Assembly (NCBI GenBank): GCA_017505535.1
Contig: JAFVPD010000030.1
Span: forward strand, 291,273 to 355,272
Length of the DNA: 64,000 bases
Direction: 5' to 3'
Source: Muribaculaceae bacterium
Lineage (GTDB): Bacteria; Bacteroidota; Bacteroidia; Bacteroidales; Muribaculaceae
Made by a program: the position numbers and the translations under genes. Positions 9,437 to 18,775 of this stretch are shown piece by piece (the stretch's first letter is position 1; every line of letters begins with the position of its first letter). The notes beneath the pieces are model-generated. The model did not search any database. It saw nothing but the letters and a program-made list of their open reading frames with translations, and was not told where the DNA came from.

Positions 9437-9454
9437 ATTTAAGGGTAAACTAAA

Positions 9455-10210
9455 TTAGAATGCTGTAACAATACCCATGAAGTCAGCGGCTTTGAGTGAA
9501 GCACCACCAATGAGACCACCATCAACATTAGGTTTAGCAAAAAGTTGAGCAGCATTTGATGGTTTACAGCTACCGCCATAAAGGATAGAAGTTTCTTCAG
9601 CAACAGCATCACCATACTTAGCAGCAATCACGCTACGAATGAAAGCATGCATTTCTTCTGCTTGATCATCAGTTGCAGTTTTGCCTGTACCGATAGCCCA
9701 AACTGGTTCATAAGCAAGAATAATCTTTCCGAAATCTTCAGCTGACAATTCAAAGAGAGCTTCTTCGATTTGAGCTTTAACAACATCAAAGTGTGTATTG
9801 TTGTCACGTTCTTCAAGAACTTCACCAATACAGAATATTGGAGTGAGATTATTTTCAAGAGCAAGGCCCAATTTTTCTTTCAAAATTGCAGATGTTTCGC
9901 CGTAGTATTGACGACGTTCAGAGTGGCCCAAAATAACATAAGTTGCACCTGTTGACGCAACCATTGAAGCTGAAACTTCACCGGTATAAGCGCCAGATTT
10001 TTGGTCAGCACAGTTTTCAGCACCAAGGCCGAGTTTAGTAGAGTCAATAACAGCATTAACCGAAGCGAGATGAGTAAACGGAACGCAAACAACTACATCA
10101 CATTTAGGAGCAATACCTTTTAAAGCTTCATTTACATCTTTAGCAAGAGCTACACCTTCTTGCAAATTAGTGTTCATTTTCCAGTTTCCTGCAACAATTT
10201 TCTTTCTCAT
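9455..10210 (-). CDS. tpiA: Triosephosphate isomerase
   Basis: Glycolytic interconversion of dihydroxyacetone phosphate and glyceraldehyde 3-phosphate; 251 residues. The motifs GNWKMN (Lys), LGHSERR (catalytic His), [14 protein letters not shown] (catalytic Glu and flexible loop) and ILYGGS (phosphate binding) are all intact. It lies 25 bases downstream of the DoxX-like gene on the same strand. Confidence 0.97.
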   Translation of the reverse strand: MRKKIVAGNWKMNTNLQEGVALAKDVNEALKGIAPKCDVVVCVPFTHLASVNAVIDSTKLGLGAENCADQKSGAYTGEVSASMVASTGATYVILGHSERRQYYGETSAILKEKLGLALENNLTPIFCIGEVLEERDNNTHFDVVKAQIEEALFELSAEDFGKIILAYEPVWAIGTGKTATDDQAEEMHAFIRSVIAAKYGDAVAEETSILYGGSCKPSNAAQLFAKPNVDGGLIGGASLKAADFMGIVTAF

Positions 10211-10235
10211 TTTTTTATAAATTAATTGTGAAATA

Positions 10236-11528
10236 TTAGTTCGTTTTTTCTGATTGCAAAGTTACATTCTTTTTTTTATTTTTACGACATATTTTTCTAC
10301 GAAGTCGCACACTAAACTTATCAAAAATAAGCAATATCAACATCAGACCGGCATGAATTGCCGTTATAATCCAAAATAAACGTGTTCCATTGAAATAAAG
10401 CAGACTCAATGCATCAACAACATTCACGTTGGAAAACAATGTGTCATTAATTGATGACAATGTTCTTTTCCATTGAATAACCCCGTCAATGAGATACACC
10501 AAGGAGATGTGTCCTCGAGCAATTGCCTTTACCTCGGTATCCTCCATTGAGTATAAGTCATACTCGGCCAAAGAAATATCCCTCCAATATTCAAGGCCAT
10601 GTTCATTTGTGGCAATTAAACCAACCATAGAACCACCTCGTTCTTCAATGTAACGATTTATTTCGTTTATTGTATAAGTATAAGAAATGTCGGCACGATC
10701 AACCTCCGGAATAAGCAATAATAGTTGTTCACCATAGTCTGAAATGACATCTTGCGTTACATCTTCTCCATCAATTGTAATTACCAAACCTGAGTCATTA
10801 TCAGATGCCACATCATTGCCATCTATACGTTCAACAAATGTCCAGGTACTATCGGGCAAATTATTATAATTGAACGTTTCCTTTTGCCCATCTTTCTCAT
10901 AAACAAATGATGTTTCAATGCTCTTGGTATCTTCTGAAAATATTGAAGTACCATTTTTGAATTCTCTAAAATCCACCAATGGCTGAACATTATATCCTAT
11001 AAGCCCAACCAAAAGTACATATGAGACACATATTACTGCTTGCATCCACTGAGTATATCGGTGGAATAAACCCTTTACCTTAGCATTGTAAAGTATTAGG
11101 ACTGAAATAGCTCCAACTATAACGATATTCTTTATGAGAGTTGCAGTATTTGACACAACAAATAAGTCGCCAAAGCAACCACAATCTTCAACAGGGTCAG
11201 CTATAACGATATATACACTTAAAGGTAACATCACAAGCATCAAAAGTGATGCAATATAGACGCTTAATCGTTTATAACTTCCCGTTGCCAACATTACCCC
11301 AACAATAAACTCGACAGCAGAGATTGCCAATGCCGTCATGAATACTATTGTTCGCAATGGGGGTACACCCCAAACATTGAGGTATTGCTCTATTTTATAA
11401 ACAAAGCCCCATAGGTCTATAACCTTTGCGATACCGGAAAGAATAAATGTTGCACCAATTGCAATGCGCAAAGTCCATACAACATACTTCAAATATGGCA
11501 ATTTGGGGTTAAAAATCTTAAGCATCAA
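10236..11528 (-). CDS. DoxX/MauE-like membrane protein (BT_3928 family)
   Basis: 430 residues. The N-terminal ~150 form a DoxX/MauE-like four-helix membrane domain ([20 protein letters not shown]) carrying DCGCFGD, a CxC-type motif typical of MauE-like redox membrane proteins. A fifth helix near 165-185 leads to a ~200-residue extracytoplasmic region (~190-385), a last helix near 390-410 and a basic tail. The pattern suggests electron or disulfide transfer across the membrane, but substrate and partner are unknown. It overlaps the DUF1599 gene by 11 bases and precedes tpiA, so all three are probably one transcript. Confidence 0.75.
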   Translation of the reverse strand: MMLKIFNPKLPYLKYVVWTLRIAIGATFILSGIAKVIDLWGFVYKIEQYLNVWGVPPLRTIVFMTALAISAVEFIVGVMLATGSYKRLSVYIASLLMLVMLPLSVYIVIADPVEDCGCFGDLFVVSNTATLIKNIVIVGAISVLILYNAKVKGLFHRYTQWMQAVICVSYVLLVGLIGYNVQPLVDFREFKNGTSIFSEDTKSIETSFVYEKDGQKETFNYNNLPDSTWTFVERIDGNDVASDNDSGLVITIDGEDVTQDVISDYGEQLLLLIPEVDRADISYTYTINEINRYIEERGGSMVGLIATNEHGLEYWRDISLAEYDLYSMEDTEVKAIARGHISLVYLIDGVIQWKRTLSSINDTLFSNVNVVDALSLLYFNGTRLFWIITAIHAGLMLILLIFDKFSVRLRRKICRKNKKKNVTLQSEKTN

Positions 11529-12072
11529 GTCCCGATAATTTAATTATAGCGAAAACCGAATAGTTTATCATATCCATATAATTAGCATCTATTCCTTCTG
11601 AGACAAGAGTTTCGCCATTCAAGTCTTCGATTTGCTTTGTTCTTAATAACTTCATTAGAATCAGGTCGGTGTATGAATTGACCCTCATACCTCTCCAAGC
11701 TTCATCATAATCGTGATTTTTCGCCACCATTAAATCACGAGTGGCCACCATGTATTTGTCATACAACGCAATAGCTTTATCAGTAGAAAGGTCATCAGTT
11801 TCACTATGTCCCAATTCAAGTTGAATCAATCCTATGATGCCATAATTGACTATACCTATGAATTCAGGAAGTATCCCTTCTCCCACCATTGATTCGCCTT
11901 TAATTTCAAGCGATCTTATACGATTTGCCTTAATAAATATTTGATCTGTTACCGACATCGATCTCATAATGCGCCACGCAGCACCATAATCGTGTAATTT
12001 TTTCACGTACAGTTCACGGCACATTTTTAAAGCGGCATCAAATTGTGCATTAGTATCTTTCATATAAAACAT
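11518..12072 (-). CDS. DUF1599 protein with an internal duplication
   Basis: 184 residues of unknown function. It consists of two similar ~80-residue halves: LYVKKLHDYGAAWRIMRSMS...RIRSLEIKGESMVGEG and LMVAKNHDYDEAWRGMRVNS...RTKQIEDLNGETLVSEG. Each half keeps the K-HDY-AWR-MR core. The fold resembles MazG-like all-alpha nucleotide pyrophosphohydrolases only loosely; I do not assign an activity. An alternative start Met lies three codons in (12063). Confidence 0.78.
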   Translation of the reverse strand: MFYMKDTNAQFDAALKMCRELYVKKLHDYGAAWRIMRSMSVTDQIFIKANRIRSLEIKGESMVGEGILPEFIGIVNYGIIGLIQLELGHSETDDLSTDKAIALYDKYMVATRDLMVAKNHDYDEAWRGMRVNSYTDLILMKLLRTKQIEDLNGETLVSEGIDANYMDMINYSVFAIIKLSGLDA

Positions 12073-12084
12073 ATATTAGTATTA

Positions 12085-12092
12085 CAAAGATA
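12085..12092 (-). promoter_or_regulatory. -7 box upstream of the DUF1599 operon
   Basis: TATCTTTG on the minus strand 13 bases before the first possible start codon; no clear TTTG lies 20 bp further upstream. Confidence 0.5.
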
Positions 12093-12114
12093 ACACTATT
12101 TTATTAAAAATAAA

Positions 12115-12151
12115 ATTCGGGGAGCATTTCAATAAGAAATGTTCCCCGAAT
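12115..12151. terminator. Terminator after the gyrA-TPR pair
   Basis: ATTCGGGGAGCATTTC pairs with GAAATGTTCCCCGAAT around AATAA. On the minus strand a TTTTATTTTT run follows. Confidence 0.85.
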
Positions 12152-12169
12152 TAGTATCTTTTACATCAA

Positions 12170-13384
12170 TTATAATTGTAACAATTCAATGCGTTTTAGA
12201 TTTTCTTCATCATTGAGGTTGTAATAAATGTTGCGCAAGTAGCGTAATGCATCTCGTTGATTTTCATCAAGTTTATATGCTTCTTCAAGATGTGAAGCAG
12301 CTTCACGGAACAATGGATCGATTTGCTCTTCACGCAATTTCAAATATTCGGCTTGAGTAGCATCTTTTGCGCCATCTGAAACGGCATAGGCTTTTTCACA
12401 AATTTTACGACCAAGATTATATTGAGCACGAGCAAAAGTAGGATTCAATTCAATTGCTTTTTTATAACATTCAACTGCTTTTTCATCATTCTTTTGGCTG
12501 TCATAGATAATGCCCATTACATCATACAATTCGCCATTTGTAGGATCCAATGCAAGAGCTTCTTCAATTGTTGCTTGAGCCTTGGCATAGTCTTTAGATT
12601 CAATGTAGCCATTGATTACAAGGCTGATAAACTTAGAATCTTCTTTGCCATAAAGTTTATGACCTTCAGCTGCATAATCATAAACAACATCATTCTTTCC
12701 TTTTTGGACAGCAACACTTATAGCATAATCATACAATTGCTTTTTGTTATATCCAAATGCACGAGCTCTATCAAACGCAATTAATGCGCTATCCAAACAA
12801 TCGGCTTGCCATGCAGCTAATGCTTGGTTATAGGCAAGTTCTCCCATGATTGAATCAGGAGAAAGAGCAAGTTCTTTGGCAAAAGCTTTGTGCTGTGGTA
12901 ATGTCAAATAAATGTCCCATGCAGTATATGCGCCTTTAAAGTCTTGAGCCTCCCATAAGAAACGTGCTGCATTGTCAAAATCGCCATAATGGCCTGCGAT
13001 AGTTTTAACGATATCCTTTGAATGCTTAGTTTTAACTTTACCTTTCTCGTTTACGACAGTATCAAGAGGAAGTGCTTGCATATACATTTTGTATCCGTTA
13101 ATGAGAGCATTTCCAATTTCCTTGCCATCTACTGGTTGACCAATAGCTTTTTTGCCATAGAGGTCATCATAGCACGCAAACTCAAGTTTACCGGCTACAT
13201 ACCATGTAAACGCATTATTCTTTGATTCTTCATTTGTTAGAGCCGGTGCAATTTGAGCACGAGCGTCTGCATAGTTCACGCCACCGCTTTTTATTGTGCG
13301 CTCAACCTCTTTTACAAGATTATTTTGAGCACTTGCTGCAAATGCGGTAAGTAAGCACAAACCTAAAAAACTAAGTTTTTTCAT
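12170..13384 (-). CDS. Exported tetratricopeptide-repeat protein
   Basis: 404 residues with a signal peptide (MKKLSFLGLCLLTAFAASA) and TPR units in the C-terminal half, for example AQATIEEALALDPTNGELYD and AVECYKKAIELNPTFARAQY. Such proteins scaffold other proteins in the periplasm. It follows gyrA by 39 bases and probably shares its transcript. No catalytic motif is visible. Confidence 0.82.
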   Translation of the reverse strand: MKKLSFLGLCLLTAFAASAQNNLVKEVERTIKSGGVNYADARAQIAPALTNEESKNNAFTWYVAGKLEFACYDDLYGKKAIGQPVDGKEIGNALINGYKMYMQALPLDTVVNEKGKVKTKHSKDIVKTIAGHYGDFDNAARFLWEAQDFKGAYTAWDIYLTLPQHKAFAKELALSPDSIMGELAYNQALAAWQADCLDSALIAFDRARAFGYNKKQLYDYAISVAVQKGKNDVVYDYAAEGHKLYGKEDSKFISLVINGYIESKDYAKAQATIEEALALDPTNGELYDVMGIIYDSQKNDEKAVECYKKAIELNPTFARAQYNLGRKICEKAYAVSDGAKDATQAEYLKLREEQIDPLFREAASHLEEAYKLDENQRDALRYLRNIYYNLNDEENLKRIELLQL

Positions 13385-13423
13385 AACATTTGGTGTTAGA
13401 GTTAGAAATATAAAAATTAATTA

Positions 13424-15982
13424 TTATTCATTATTTTGATTATCCTCGTCATTGACAGTTTCAGTTGTTGCGTCAACTTGATCTTCGTAGAGCTCTATTT
13501 CTTGACCTTCTACCTGAATTGTTTCAACATCTTCATCTGTGTCGGTATCAACGCAACAAACAGAAGCTATCGTATCACTGCGTTTTTCCAAATTGATGAG
13601 TCTGACTCCTTGAGTAGCTCGACCCATAACTCTCACATCGGCAACTTTCAAGCGTAACGTGATACCCGATTTGTTAATAATTACCAAATCATTATCGTCG
13701 GTCACACTCTTCATTGCAACAAGAGCGCCGGTCTTATCTGTTACATTAATTGTTTTAACACCTTTACCGCCACGATTAGTAATGCGATAATCATCGAGCA
13801 ATGAACGCTTGCCGTAACCATTTTCAGAGATAACCATCACATTATTTTCTGAACTTTGGTTCATACAAATCATACCCACTACTTCATCATTGTCATCATC
13901 TAAAGACATACCACGCACACCCGTCGATACACGTCCCATTTCACGCACTTTGCTTTCATGGAAACGAATTGCACGACCATTTCTGTTGGCGAGGAGTATC
14001 TCTGAATTTCCATCGGTGAGCTCAACCTGGATAAGTTGATCGTCATCTCTGATAATGATGGCATTAACACCGTTTACACGAGGACGTGAATATGCTTCAA
14101 GTTTAGTCTTTTTGATTATACCTTTCTTGGTCGCAAATACCAAATTGTGAGAATTTACAAATTCTTTATCTTCAAGACCTTTTACTCTGATAAATGCATT
14201 TACTGCATCGTCAGACTCAATGTTGAGCAGATTTTGAATTGCACGACCTTTGGTATTCTTAGCACCTTCAGGCAAGTCATATACCTTTAACCAATAACAT
14301 CTACCCTTCTTGGTAAAGAATAGCATGTAATTGTGCATTGATGCAGGATAGATATGCTCAATGAAATCTTCATCACGCGTATCACTGCCTTTTGCGCCTA
14401 CTCCGCCTCGATTTTGTGCGCGGAATTCTGTTAGAGGCGTACGCTTGATATATCCCAAATGAGAAATTGTAATAATCATTTCATCATCGGCATAGAAATC
14501 TTCAGCATTAAAGTCTCCGGCTTTATAATCAATATCAGTGCGACGTTCATCACCATATTTTTCTCTGATTTCTATCAATTCATCTTTGATGAGATTACGG
14601 CATACTTCGTCGTTTGTGAGGATTTCATTTAATCGAGCAATCAATTTTTGAATATCATCATATGACTGACGCAATTTATCTTGTTCCAATCCGGTTAACT
14701 GCTTCAATCTCATTTCAACTATAGCAGTTGTTTGCGCATCGGTCAAACCAAATCGTGCCATCAATCGCTCTTTTGCTTCCTCTGTTGAAGAAGAACTACG
14801 AATAATGCTGATTACTTCATCAATATTTTGAGAAGCAATAATCAATCCTTCTAAAATATGAGCTTTCTCTTGAGCTTTGCGCAACTCAAATTTTGTGCGA
14901 CGAATAACAACTTCATGACGATGATCAATAAACGCCTGAATGAGGTCTTTGAGATTGAGCAATTTTGGACGACCATTTACAAGAGCCACATTATTCACGC
15001 TGAACGAAGCCTGCATCTGGGTCATCTTATAAAGTTTATTAAGAACGACATTTGCATTGGCATCGCTCTTTAACTTTATAACAATACGCATTCCTTTATA
15101 GTCACTCTCGTCATTAATATCAGCAATTCCGTCAATTTTCTTTTCATTAACCAAATTAGCTATATACTCAATGAGTTCTGCTCTATTAACATTGTAAGGG
15201 ATTTCTTTTACAATGATTTCTTCGTGATTGGCATTGGTTTCAATTTCAGCTTTGGCTCTAATCACAATACGACCGCGACCTGTTTCAAAAGCCTCTTTTA
15301 CACCATTATAACCATAAATTGTTCCTCCGGTTGGGAAATCAGGTGCAGTAATATATTGCATCAATTCGGGAATGGTCAATTGTGGATTATCAATCAACGC
15401 AATAGTTGCATTAATCGATTCAGTGAGGTTGTGTGGGGCCATGTTTGTAGCCATACCAACGGCAATACCTGATGCTCCATTTACCAACAAATTAGGGATA
15501 CGAGTTGGTAACACTACCGGCTCATGGCGAGAGTTGTCATAGTTTGGTTGAAAATCTACAGTATCGGAATCAATATCCCTCAACATTTCTTCTCCGATTT
15601 TCTCAAGTCTCACCTCGGTATAACGCATTGCTGCTGCGCCATCACCATCGATTGAACCAAAGTTTCCGTGACCATCTACAAGAGTGTATCTTAAGGCCCA
15701 TGGTTGTGCAAGACGCACTACTGTTCCATAAATTGAAGAGTCACCATGTGGGTGATACTTACCCATAACCTCACCGACACAATTGGCCGATTTCTTGTGG
15801 GGTTTGTCGGAAGTATTTCCCATTTCATTCATTCCAAACAACACTCTACGATGCACCGGTTTCAAACCATCTCGTACATCAGGAAGCGCACGCGACACTA
15901 TGACCGACATAGAATAGTCGATATAGGCCGACTTCATTTCACTTTCAATATTGATCTTTAATATACGATCTTCTTCAAGCAT
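13424..15982 (-). CDS. gyrA: DNA gyrase subunit A
   Basis: The cleavage-rejoining subunit of gyrase, 852 residues. The N-terminal domain shows RALPDVRDGLKPVHRRVLF and the catalytic Tyr121 in AMRYTEVR. The quinolone region reads KYHPHGDSSIYGTVVRLAQ: Ser82 matches E. coli Ser83, and Gly86 sits where E. coli has Asp87. The C-terminal beta-pinwheel carries the GyrA box-like stretch QNRGGVGAKG (~523-532) and several blade repeats (RNGRAIRF, ENGYGKRS), then an acidic tail. It is divergent from clpC. Confidence 0.97.
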   Translation of the reverse strand: MLEEDRILKINIESEMKSAYIDYSMSVIVSRALPDVRDGLKPVHRRVLFGMNEMGNTSDKPHKKSANCVGEVMGKYHPHGDSSIYGTVVRLAQPWALRYTLVDGHGNFGSIDGDGAAAMRYTEVRLEKIGEEMLRDIDSDTVDFQPNYDNSRHEPVVLPTRIPNLLVNGASGIAVGMATNMAPHNLTESINATIALIDNPQLTIPELMQYITAPDFPTGGTIYGYNGVKEAFETGRGRIVIRAKAEIETNANHEEIIVKEIPYNVNRAELIEYIANLVNEKKIDGIADINDESDYKGMRIVIKLKSDANANVVLNKLYKMTQMQASFSVNNVALVNGRPKLLNLKDLIQAFIDHRHEVVIRRTKFELRKAQEKAHILEGLIIASQNIDEVISIIRSSSSTEEAKERLMARFGLTDAQTTAIVEMRLKQLTGLEQDKLRQSYDDIQKLIARLNEILTNDEVCRNLIKDELIEIREKYGDERRTDIDYKAGDFNAEDFYADDEMIITISHLGYIKRTPLTEFRAQNRGGVGAKGSDTRDEDFIEHIYPASMHNYMLFFTKKGRCYWLKVYDLPEGAKNTKGRAIQNLLNIESDDAVNAFIRVKGLEDKEFVNSHNLVFATKKGIIKKTKLEAYSRPRVNGVNAIIIRDDDQLIQVELTDGNSEILLANRNGRAIRFHESKVREMGRVSTGVRGMSLDDDNDEVVGMICMNQSSENNVMVISENGYGKRSLLDDYRITNRGGKGVKTINVTDKTGALVAMKSVTDDNDLVIINKSGITLRLKVADVRVMGRATQGVRLINLEKRSDTIASVCCVDTDTDEDVETIQVEGQEIELYEDQVDATTETVNDEDNQNNE

Positions 15983-16075
15983 GATTTTATGTTAAAAAAT
16001 ATAATTACAATAACATTTACAAGCGATTAATACCACATTAGATCATGAAGCATCTTTCACTCGGAAAATAACATA

Positions 16076-16083
16076 CAAAGATA
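16076..16083 (-). promoter_or_regulatory. Probable gyrA -7 box
   Basis: TATCTTTG on the minus strand, 93 bases upstream of the gyrA start; a CTTG lies about 21 bp further upstream as a weak -33. Confidence 0.55.
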
Positions 16084-16166
16084 ATTAAAATTTGGCAAAC
16101 TACACAAGATTATCCTATTGCTTTTGCTTTTTTTATTATAACTATTAACGTATCTTCAACACATTT

Positions 16167-16183
16167 TTGGCACAATAATTGCA
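16167..16183 (+). promoter_or_regulatory. Sigma-54 (RpoN)-type promoter of clpC-htpG
   Basis: TTGGCAC-AATAA-TTGCA, with GG at 16169-16170 and GC at 16181-16182 separated by exactly 10 bp: a full match to the -24/-12 consensus. Predicted transcription starts near 16194, giving a ~27 nt leader to the ATG at 16221. A TAATTTTG at 16213-16220 touches the start codon and is therefore an unlikely -7 box. No activator gene is seen nearby. Confidence 0.7.
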
Positions 16184-16220
16184 TTGATATATTATAAACT
16201 TTAATGTTTACATAATTTTG

Positions 16221-18770
16221 ATGGATACAAACTTTTCCGACATATTAAAAAACGTGTTAGCCAATAGCCAAGAGGAGGCTATCAGACACAACAATACTGT
16301 GGTCGTTCCCGCTCACCTATTACTTGCCCTACTCTCCACTCCACAAAGCAATGTTTCGGAGCTTATCGATCGTGTATCTACCGATAAAACGTCAGAAGAA
16401 TTAAAGCAATCACTTGATATTGAAATATATGAAAAGCCACGTGCTTTAACGTCTGACATACAGGTTAGCGATGTTGTAAATCGCATTATAAAGCTTAGCA
16501 TTCTTGAAGCTCGCATGCTACAAAGCAACACCGTTGAGCCAGAACATTTATTATTGGCTCTATTCCACAACAACGAAGTCAAGAATCAACAATTTATGGA
16601 TAAATTCAAATCTAATGGTATAACATACGAGACATTGTATAGTATTCTTAATAGCAATAAATTAGACCGCCAAAGTCATTCTTCCGGATTAGATTCTGAC
16701 ATTACGAATAGTTTTCTTGATGACAATGAAACCGAAGAGAATGACTCATTTTCACCCAACCAAGAGACAAAAAGTCAAAAACCCGGCAATAAATCAAACA
16801 GCAATAGTGAGACTCCGGTGCTTGACAAATTTGGCAATGACATGACTCGTGCCGCTGAAGAAGGTCGCCTTGACCCGGTTATCGGTCGAGATACTGAGAT
16901 TGAACGATTAGCCCAGATTTTAAGTCGTCGCAAAAAAAACAACCCCGTTTTAATTGGAGAACCCGGAGTGGGCAAATCGGCAATTGTTGAAGGACTTGCC
17001 ATTCGCATCATTGAGCGCAAAGTATCTCGCACATTATTAAATAAGCGCATCATTTCATTAGATATGGCGTCTATTGTTGCAGGTACAAAATATCGTGGCC
17101 AATTTGAAGAGCGATTGAAAGCTGTGATTGACGAATTGTCACGCAACAGCAACATCATTCTTTTCATTGATGAACTTCACACAATTGTGGGAGCAGGCAA
17201 TGCCGCCGGCTCAATGGACGCTGCCAATATGCTAAAACCGGCTCTGGCTCGCGGAGTAATACAATGTATTGGGGCAACCACAATTGATGAATATCGCAAA
17301 AACATTGAAAAAGATGGTGCTTTAGAACGTCGTTTCCAAAAAGTGATGGTAGAGCCCACTTCCGAAGCCGAAACTCTACAAATACTCCAACAAATCAAGG
17401 TAAAATACGAAGAGCACCACAACGTGACATACACTCCCGAAGCTATTGAAGCTTGCGTGAAACTTACTGAACGTTACATCAGTGATCGAAACTTCCCCGA
17501 TAAAGCGATTGATGCTCTTGATGAAGCCGGTTCAAGAGCTCGCATAAGCAATATTAATGTTCCAAAAGAGATTCTCGCGCTTGAAGAAGATATCGAAAAC
17601 ACATGCCGTAACAAGCAACAAGCGGCAAGTGCTCAAAACTTTGAGAGCGCAGCATCTTATCGAGATAAGGAGCGAAAACTACGACAAGATTTGGAAGTAG
17701 CAAAAAAAGATTGGGAGGAACAACTCAAGACTCAAAAGGAAACAGTTGACGAAGATAATATTGCAGAAGTTGTTGCAATGATGACAGGCGTTCCCGTTCA
17801 ACGCATTGCTCAAGCTGAAGGAAAACGTCTTTTAAAAATGAGTGACAGCCTCAAGCAAAGTGTGATAGGGCAAGGTGAAGCCATAAGCAAAATTGTCAAA
17901 GCAATACAACGCAATCGTGTTGGTTTGAAAGATCCAAACAAGCCGATTGGAACATTTATGTTCCTCGGCCCCACAGGTGTTGGAAAGACTCATCTTGCAA
18001 AAAAATTGGCTGAATTCATGTTTGACTCTGCCGAGACTCTAATCAGAGTTGACATGAGTGAATTCATGGAAAAATTTACCGTGTCACGTCTTGTTGGAGC
18101 CCCTCCGGGATATGTTGGATATGAAGAAGGCGGCCAGCTCACCGAAAAAGTTAGACGCCACCCCTACTCAGTCGTTCTGTTAGACGAAATAGAGAAGGCC
18201 CATACCGATGTATTCAACCTGCTTTTGCAAGTTATGGACGAAGGGCGTTTGACAGATAGTTTAGGACGCAAGGTTGATTTTAAAAACACAATTATCATCA
18301 TGACGTCAAACATTGGCACTCGCCAATTGAAAGACTTTGGAGCAGGCATAGGATTCAACACCTCTACACTCGACAAGACTCAGTCACATAGCATACTTCG
18401 AAAAGCGCTAAACAAGACTTTCTCGCCGGAATTTCTTAATCGCATTGACGATATCGTTATTTTTGACACTCTTGAGAAAGATGATATTTTTAAAATCATC
18501 AACATTGAGTTAAAAGGCATTTATCAACGTGTGGCAGACTTGGGGTACACTCTACAAATCACCGATGAGGCAAAAAATTTCGTTGCACAACAAGGCTGCG
18601 ATCCTCAATATGGAGCTCGCCCTCTTAAACGCGCCATTCAGCAATATGTAGAGGACACATTAGCTGAACAATTATTGAGCTTAAATTCCGATGCATATAA
18701 CAATGTGATTGTACTGGACTATGATGCAACTGAAGACAAAATAATTACGAATATAACATCTAACAAATAA
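16221..18770 (+). CDS. clpC: Clp protease ATPase subunit, ClpC type
   Basis: AAA+ unfoldase that feeds proteins to ClpP, 849 residues. Order: N-terminal Clp repeats (~1-150), a linker (~155-190), first ATPase domain ([20 protein letters not shown]), a short UVR-type coiled middle region (~440-475, [20 protein letters not shown]), second ATPase domain ([27 protein letters not shown]) and the D2 small domain. The short UVR middle marks ClpC rather than ClpB. I chose the ATG at 16221 over the TTG one codon earlier. htpG follows after 5 bases. Confidence 0.93.
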   Translation: MDTNFSDILKNVLANSQEEAIRHNNTVVVPAHLLLALLSTPQSNVSELIDRVSTDKTSEELKQSLDIEIYEKPRALTSDIQVSDVVNRIIKLSILEARMLQSNTVEPEHLLLALFHNNEVKNQQFMDKFKSNGITYETLYSILNSNKLDRQSHSSGLDSDITNSFLDDNETEENDSFSPNQETKSQKPGNKSNSNSETPVLDKFGNDMTRAAEEGRLDPVIGRDTEIERLAQILSRRKKNNPVLIGEPGVGKSAIVEGLAIRIIERKVSRTLLNKRIISLDMASIVAGTKYRGQFEERLKAVIDELSRNSNIILFIDELHTIVGAGNAAGSMDAANMLKPALARGVIQCIGATTIDEYRKNIEKDGALERRFQKVMVEPTSEAETLQILQQIKVKYEEHHNVTYTPEAIEACVKLTERYISDRNFPDKAIDALDEAGSRARISNINVPKEILALEEDIENTCRNKQQAASAQNFESAASYRDKERKLRQDLEVAKKDWEEQLKTQKETVDEDNIAEVVAMMTGVPVQRIAQAEGKRLLKMSDSLKQSVIGQGEAISKIVKAIQRNRVGLKDPNKPIGTFMFLGPTGVGKTHLAKKLAEFMFDSAETLIRVDMSEFMEKFTVSRLVGAPPGYVGYEEGGQLTEKVRRHPYSVVLLDEIEKAHTDVFNLLLQVMDEGRLTDSLGRKVDFKNTIIIMTSNIGTRQLKDFGAGIGFNTSTLDKTQSHSILRKALNKTFSPEFLNRIDDIVIFDTLEKDDIFKIINIELKGIYQRVADLGYTLQITDEAKNFVAQQGCDPQYGARPLKRAIQQYVEDTLAEQLLSLNSDAYNNVIVLDYDATEDKIITNITSNK

Positions 18771-18775
18771 TAACT

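Noticed and set aside
16218..16220. TTG start for clpC one codon before the ATG
   Set aside because: The ATG at 16221 is the stronger start and the TTG adds only one residue.
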